NCBI GenBank assembly: GCA_902627935.1
Contig: CACOLA010000003.1
Coordinates: 1-64,000 of the forward strand
From: an uncultured Pelagibacteraceae bacterium
GTDB taxonomy: Bacteria; Pseudomonadota; Alphaproteobacteria; Pelagibacterales; Pelagibacteraceae
Direction of reading: 5' to 3'
Length of the DNA: 64,000 nt
In this document: piece by piece, positions 60,684 to 64,000 of the stretch
Numbering within the stretch: position 1 is the stretch's first letter
Layout: the number at the start of each line of letters is the position of its first letter
The notes under the pieces: model-generated
Told to the model about the DNA's origin: nothing
Databases searched by the model: none
The model's input: the letters and a program-made list of their open reading frames with translations, nothing else
Translations under genes and position numbers: made by a program

Positions 60684-61643
60684 ATGAGAAAAAATAAAAA
60701 TTTTATAAAACTTAAAGGTGATGCATCATCAAGAGTATTTTTTAGAAAAAAGACAAAAAATTTATCTTCAATCGTTGTTTACTCTAAAAAAGATAAAAAA
60801 TTAAATCTTTTAATTTATGATGCTATAAACAAAATTCTTAGAAAAAATCATATTTTAGCTCCAAAATTATTAAGTCAGAATTACTCAAAAAGTTATATTG
60901 AAATACAAGATTTAGGAAACTTGACCTTATTAGATATTTTAAAAAAAAAAAATGTTAAGAATAAATTAATTATTTTTAAAAAAATAATTAATTTACTTAA
61001 TAAAATACAATTAATTCGTCAAAGGAAAATAAAAGATTTTAGGAAGAAAACTCATAAGATTAGAATATACAAAAAAGAAAAATTGTATGAAGAGGCTAAG
61101 CTTTTTTTAGATTGGTATATTCCTCAAAAATTATCTCTGTCTGAACAATTGGTTTTTAAAAGAAAGTTTCTAATAATTCTCAAAAATTTAATTAATAAAC
61201 TTAATTTAAAGAATGATGTATTTGTTCATAGAGATTTCCATGTCTCAAATTTAATGTTAATAGACGATAATATTGGATTATTAGACTCGCAGGATGCACT
61301 AATAGGTAATAAAGCTTATGACTTGGCATCATTTATAGATGATGTGAGATACAAAAATCCAGAAAATATAAAGAAAAAAATTTATAATTATTATTTAAAA
61401 TCACAAAAAAAATTAAACAAAAAACATTTTTTAAATGATTTTGAAATAATATCTGTATTAAGAAATTTAAAGATTATAGGAATATTTACAAGACTAGCTA
61501 TAAGGGACAACAAGAAAAAGTATTTAAAATTAATCCCACATGCCTGGTCTTTAATAAAATTAAGGTCTAAAAATTATAATAAATTTGGGGAGTTTAATAA
61601 TTTACTTAGTACCTTTAAGTTAGTTAAATTAAATGAGAATTAA
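60684..61643 (+). CDS. amgK: AmgK-like phosphotransferase (sugar kinase)
   Basis: A 319-residue aminoglycoside-phosphotransferase-fold protein. Seen: the opening LKGDASSRVFFRKK, the catalytic loop FVHRDFHVSNLMLIDDNIGLLDSQDALIGNKAYDLASFIDD near 183-222. AmgK phosphorylates N-acetylmuramic acid at the anomeric position in the Pseudomonas-type cell-wall recycling route; alphaproteobacterial homologues typically lie between tsaE and a MurU-like gene, exactly as here. It overlaps the next gene by 11 bases. The protein is unusually Lys- and Ile-rich, in line with the low GC. Substrate is inferred. Confidence 0.83.
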   Translation: MRKNKNFIKLKGDASSRVFFRKKTKNLSSIVVYSKKDKKLNLLIYDAINKILRKNHILAPKLLSQNYSKSYIEIQDLGNLTLLDILKKKNVKNKLIIFKKIINLLNKIQLIRQRKIKDFRKKTHKIRIYKKEKLYEEAKLFLDWYIPQKLSLSEQLVFKRKFLIILKNLINKLNLKNDVFVHRDFHVSNLMLIDDNIGLLDSQDALIGNKAYDLASFIDDVRYKNPENIKKKIYNYYLKSQKKLNKKHFLNDFEIISVLRNLKIIGIFTRLAIRDNKKKYLKLIPHAWSLIKLRSKNYNKFGEFNNLLSTFKLVKLNEN

Positions 61644-62319
61644 AACTGCTTTAATTTTATGTGCTGGACTGGGAAAAAGATTACAGCCTATTACAAGAGA
61701 TACTCCAAAACCTCTTCTCAAAATCAAAAGTCTAACTTTACTAGATCACTGCATAGTACTTATTGAGCATTTAAATATTAAAAAAATTTTGATCAATTCT
61801 TTTTATTTAAAAGAGCAAATCAACAAGTTTATCAAAAATCATAAATATAAAATTGAAATTGAGGTAATAGATGAAGGAAATAAAATTCTTGATACGGGAG
61901 GAGGAATTCTAAATTTAATGAATAAATCTGATGATGAAGATTTTATAATATTCAATCCAGATACAATTTGGAACAAATACTATGCTGAGGAAATAAATCA
62001 GATGATAAATCTTTACTTTAAAAATAATTTAAAAAATATACTTTTATTAGTAAAAAAAGATTTGAGTTTTGATAAAGATTTAAAAGGTGATTTTGGATTA
62101 AATCAAAATCTGATTAACCAAAACTTTAAAAGCCATATTTATACTGGATGTCAAATCTTAAATAAAAAAGTTTTTAAAAACGAAAAAAAAAATAATTTTT
62201 CAATGACCAAAATTTGGTTTGACTTAATTAAAAATAATCAACTTAATGGAATTGAAAGTAAACTCAAATTTTATCACGCAAGTAATTTGAAAATTTTTAA
62301 AAAACTACAAGATCTTTAG
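61633..62319 (+). CDS. murU: MurU-like nucleotidyltransferase
   Basis: A 228-residue sugar-1-phosphate nucleotidyltransferase. Seen: the pyrophosphorylase signature ALILCAGLGKRLQPITRDTPKPLLKIK near 6-32, EGNKILDTGGGILNL near 81, and the metal region FNPDTIWN near 101. MurU makes UDP-MurNAc from MurNAc-1-phosphate made by AmgK; pairing with the kinase supports this role, but mannose-1-phosphate guanylyltransferases look similar. Its end overlaps gpmA on the other strand by 23 bases. The addB gene found next in many relatives is not here. Confidence 0.83.
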   Translation: MRIKTALILCAGLGKRLQPITRDTPKPLLKIKSLTLLDHCIVLIEHLNIKKILINSFYLKEQINKFIKNHKYKIEIEVIDEGNKILDTGGGILNLMNKSDDEDFIIFNPDTIWNKYYAEEINQMINLYFKNNLKNILLLVKKDLSFDKDLKGDFGLNQNLINQNFKSHIYTGCQILNKKVFKNEKKNNFSMTKIWFDLIKNNQLNGIESKLKFYHASNLKIFKKLQDL

Positions 62320-63010
62320 CCCTACTTTGATCTAGATATTTACAACTTTTAATTATTTGGTTTTCATTAATATCAATTAACAAAGGATTACCAGTTGGAA
62401 TTTCTAATTTAGAAATTTGTTTTTCATCAAGCTTAAAAAGATATTTGCACAAAGCTCTTATAGAATTTCCATGTGCTGAAATTAATATATTGCCAATATT
62501 TATTTTGTTTTTAATTTCAGAAAAAAAATAGCTAATTACTCTCTCATAAGTATCTTTTAGTGATTCTGTATCTGGTATTTTTTCTTTAGGAATATCCTTA
62601 TATGTTTTTATATTGAGTGGGTGAAATTGACTTTTTTTATCTAGTGGATCTGGTCTTAAATCCCAAGACCTTCTAAATTGATGGACTCTCTCTTCACCTA
62701 GTTTTACTCCCATTTCGATTTTATTCAGTCCAGTAAGTCCTCCATAATGTCTCTCATTGAGCTCCCAAGCTCTAATAAAGTTTTTTTTATCATTTAAAGA
62801 ATTTTGTATAATCTCAAGAGTATGATTTGCTCTTATCTGAAAAGATGAGTAATAATAATTAATCTGAATATTTAATTTTTTAATCAAATCTCCAGCATTT
62901 TTAGCCTCAAGTTTACCATTTTCAGTTAATTCAACGTCAACCCAACCAGTAAATCTTTTTTCAAGATTCCAAGTGCTTTGCCCATGTCTGACTAGAATTA
63001 AATAACTCAT
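62297..63010 (-). CDS. gpmA: 2,3-bisphosphoglycerate-dependent phosphoglycerate mutase
   Basis: GpmA interconverts 3- and 2-phosphoglycerate. The 237-residue protein has the phospho-His motif LVRHGQSTWNLEKRFTGWVDVELTENG near 6-32, ELNERHYGGLTGLNK near 84, RRSWDLRPDPLD near 113, and the second His in LISAHGNSIRALCKYL near 177. This is the cofactor-dependent type. It overlaps murU tail to tail. Confidence 0.96.
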   Translation of the reverse strand: MSYLILVRHGQSTWNLEKRFTGWVDVELTENGKLEAKNAGDLIKKLNIQINYYYSSFQIRANHTLEIIQNSLNDKKNFIRAWELNERHYGGLTGLNKIEMGVKLGEERVHQFRRSWDLRPDPLDKKSQFHPLNIKTYKDIPKEKIPDTESLKDTYERVISYFFSEIKNKINIGNILISAHGNSIRALCKYLFKLDEKQISKLEIPTGNPLLIDINENQIIKSCKYLDQSRAKDLVVF

Positions 63011-63052
63011 TTTTATTTAAGGTAATTTAATATAAAAAAAAATGTTAGTTAA

Positions 63053-63442
63053 ATGAAAAAAAAACTTTTATTAATAAAAACTTCATTTCATATTATCAAT
63101 ATTGTATTAATCATTATATACCTATATCCTGGTAGTATTTTTGGGTGGATACTTTATGACAATATTAAAAAACAACCACAATTGACCTCAGATTTTTCTA
63201 TATTTTCTTCAAATCATGTATATGCTTTTGTAATCCTCTCAATATTTGGTCTTTGTGCATATTATAGAAATAAACTGAAGATTTTATTTTTGTACCTATT
63301 TTTTATTTCAATTTTTTTAGAATTGTGCCAAATTTTAATACCAGAACGAAGTTTTGAATTTCATGATTTGTATGGAAATTTATTTGGCGTTTCTATTATT
63401 TTCTTATTATTTTATATGTATAAGTTTTTTAAAAAAATTTAA
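63053..63442 (+). CDS. VanZ-like membrane protein
   Basis: A 129-residue membrane protein with about four hydrophobic helices (12-32, 53-68, 75-95, 103-124). Its core FLELCQILIPERSFEFHDLYGNLFGVSI near 88-115 fits the VanZ-like pattern (Glu...Gln...Pro-x-Arg...Asp...Asn...Gly). The family's biochemical role is unknown; the name comes from teicoplanin-resistance gene clusters. The stop shares its last A with the ATG of the next gene (TAATG), so the two are likely co-expressed. Confidence 0.8.
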   Translation: MKKKLLLIKTSFHIINIVLIIIYLYPGSIFGWILYDNIKKQPQLTSDFSIFSSNHVYAFVILSIFGLCAYYRNKLKILFLYLFFISIFLELCQILIPERSFEFHDLYGNLFGVSIIFLLFYMYKFFKKI

Positions 63443-64000
63443 TGACAAGTAAATTTTACAAAATTTTTTTAATTTTTTTTCCTATTCTTTTTTCTGCTTG
63501 CTCTTCTATTCCTAAAAATACTTCCAATAGTTGTGAAATTTTTAACGAAAAATATCTCTGGTACAAGCACTCAAAAAAAGTTCAACAAAAATGGGGAACA
63601 CCTATGCACATCCAATTGGCTATTATAAAAATGGAATCAAACTTTGATTGGCTCGCAAAGCCTCCTAGGCAAAAATTATTTAAGATAATCCCATTTAAAC
63701 GTCCCTCGAGTTCATTTGGTTATTCCCAAGCTGTCAAAGGAACCTGGGAGCAATATAAGATTGAAACAGGCAACAAACTTGCCTCAAGAGCTAGATTTAA
63801 AGATAGTGTAGATTTTATTGGCTGGTATACAAAAAAAACAAACACTATTTTAAAAATACCACTTAATGATGCTTTTAAGCAGTATATTGCTTACCACGAA
63901 GGATGGGGAGAATATAAAAATTACAAGAAAAACAAAAAAGTTATTAGTTACGCTAAAAAAGTTGAAAAGCAGTCTAAAATTTATAAAAAACAATTTTTAA
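63442..64000 (+). CDS. Lipoprotein with transglycosylase (SLT)-like domain, 3' end cut by window
   Basis: This frame is absent from the ORF track because it has no stop before the window end. The 186 visible residues begin MTSKFYKIFLIFFPILFSACSS, a lipoprotein signal with a lipobox ending at the Cys near 20. The mature part has IQLAIIKMESNFDWLAKPP near 60-78, with a Glu followed by Ser at the place of the catalytic Glu in SLT transglycosylases, then SSSFGYSQAVKGTWEQYK near 94-111 and AYHEGWGEY near 157, all in the expected order for a lysozyme-like fold. Probably an outer-membrane lipoprotein acting on peptidoglycan. It overlaps the VanZ-like gene by one base. Confidence 0.82.
   Translation, partial: MTSKFYKIFLIFFPILFSACSSIPKNTSNSCEIFNEKYLWYKHSKKVQQKWGTPMHIQLAIIKMESNFDWLAKPPRQKLFKIIPFKRPSSSFGYSQAVKGTWEQYKIETGNKLASRARFKDSVDFIGWYTKKTNTILKIPLNDAFKQYIAYHEGWGEYKNYKKNKKVISYAKKVEKQSKIYKKQFL

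Overview
The window is low-GC DNA (A+T-rich in every position, long poly-A and poly-T runs). It is packed with about 59 protein genes, many of them overlapping by 1 to 23 bases, and has almost no spacer: the longest stretch without a gene is 187 bases (40042-40228). Gene content and order point to SAR11 (Candidatus Pelagibacter or a close relative, Alphaproteobacteria). The DmdA protein closely resembles the SAR11 DMSP demethylase as I recall it. The alphaproteobacterial blocks trmD-rplS-leuCDB-asd, sdhCDAB-mdh-sucCDAB-lpd, priA-atpHAGDC, rplU-rpmA-obgE-proBA-nadD-rsfS-ctpA-rppH and chvIG-ahcY-tsaE are all recognisable. I see no rRNA, tRNA, insertion sequence, phage gene or CRISPR array.

Layout. 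Plus strand 1-31020: the end of trmD, rplS, the leucine genes leuC, leuD and leuB, and a four-gene DMSP demethylation cluster (dmdC, dmdB, an uncharacterised alpha/beta hydrolase, dmdA). Next come asd, sdhCDAB, mmsA, mdh, sucCD, sucAB and lpd (most of the TCA cycle in one run), then priA and the F1 ATP synthase operon. Minus strand 31003-40041: rppH, ctpA, rsfS, nadD, proA, proB, obgE, rpmA, rplU, gloB, metW and metX, where metX follows a SAM-II riboswitch. Plus 40229-42207: hisC and tyrA. Minus 42204-45761: an NlpC/P60 peptidase, an AmpG-like permease and trkH. Plus 45851-49383: class I lysyl-tRNA synthetase, pyrD, rpmB and a YhhQ/VUT transporter. Minus 49380-52485: a polyamine operon (ornithine/lysine decarboxylase, a deoxyhypusine-synthase-like enzyme, agmatinase family). 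Then regA (+), bioY (-), and on plus polA, chvI, chvG, ahcY, tsaE and an amgK/murU-like pair. Last are gpmA (-), a VanZ-like membrane protein (+) and a lipoprotein with a transglycosylase-like domain that runs off the window end and is absent from the ORF track.

How the genes work together. DmdA moves a methyl group from the algal osmolyte DMSP to tetrahydrofolate. DmdB and DmdC then activate and oxidise the methylmercaptopropionate. MmsA, the TCA block and ATP synthase handle downstream carbon and energy. Sulfur and methyl metabolism recurs: metX/metW under a SAM riboswitch, and ahcY. Muropeptide salvage is suggested by the AmpG-like, NlpC/P60, AmgK-like and MurU-like genes.

Points most worth a second look: the orphan hydrolase in the dmd cluster; the SAM-II element placed exactly at a predicted transcription start; a ChvI receiver whose conserved Lys-Pro loop is altered; a SdhD that seems to lack the usual haem-ligand histidine; the deoxyhypusine-synthase-like polyamine operon; and the fact that all five convergent gene pairs overlap at their 3' ends.
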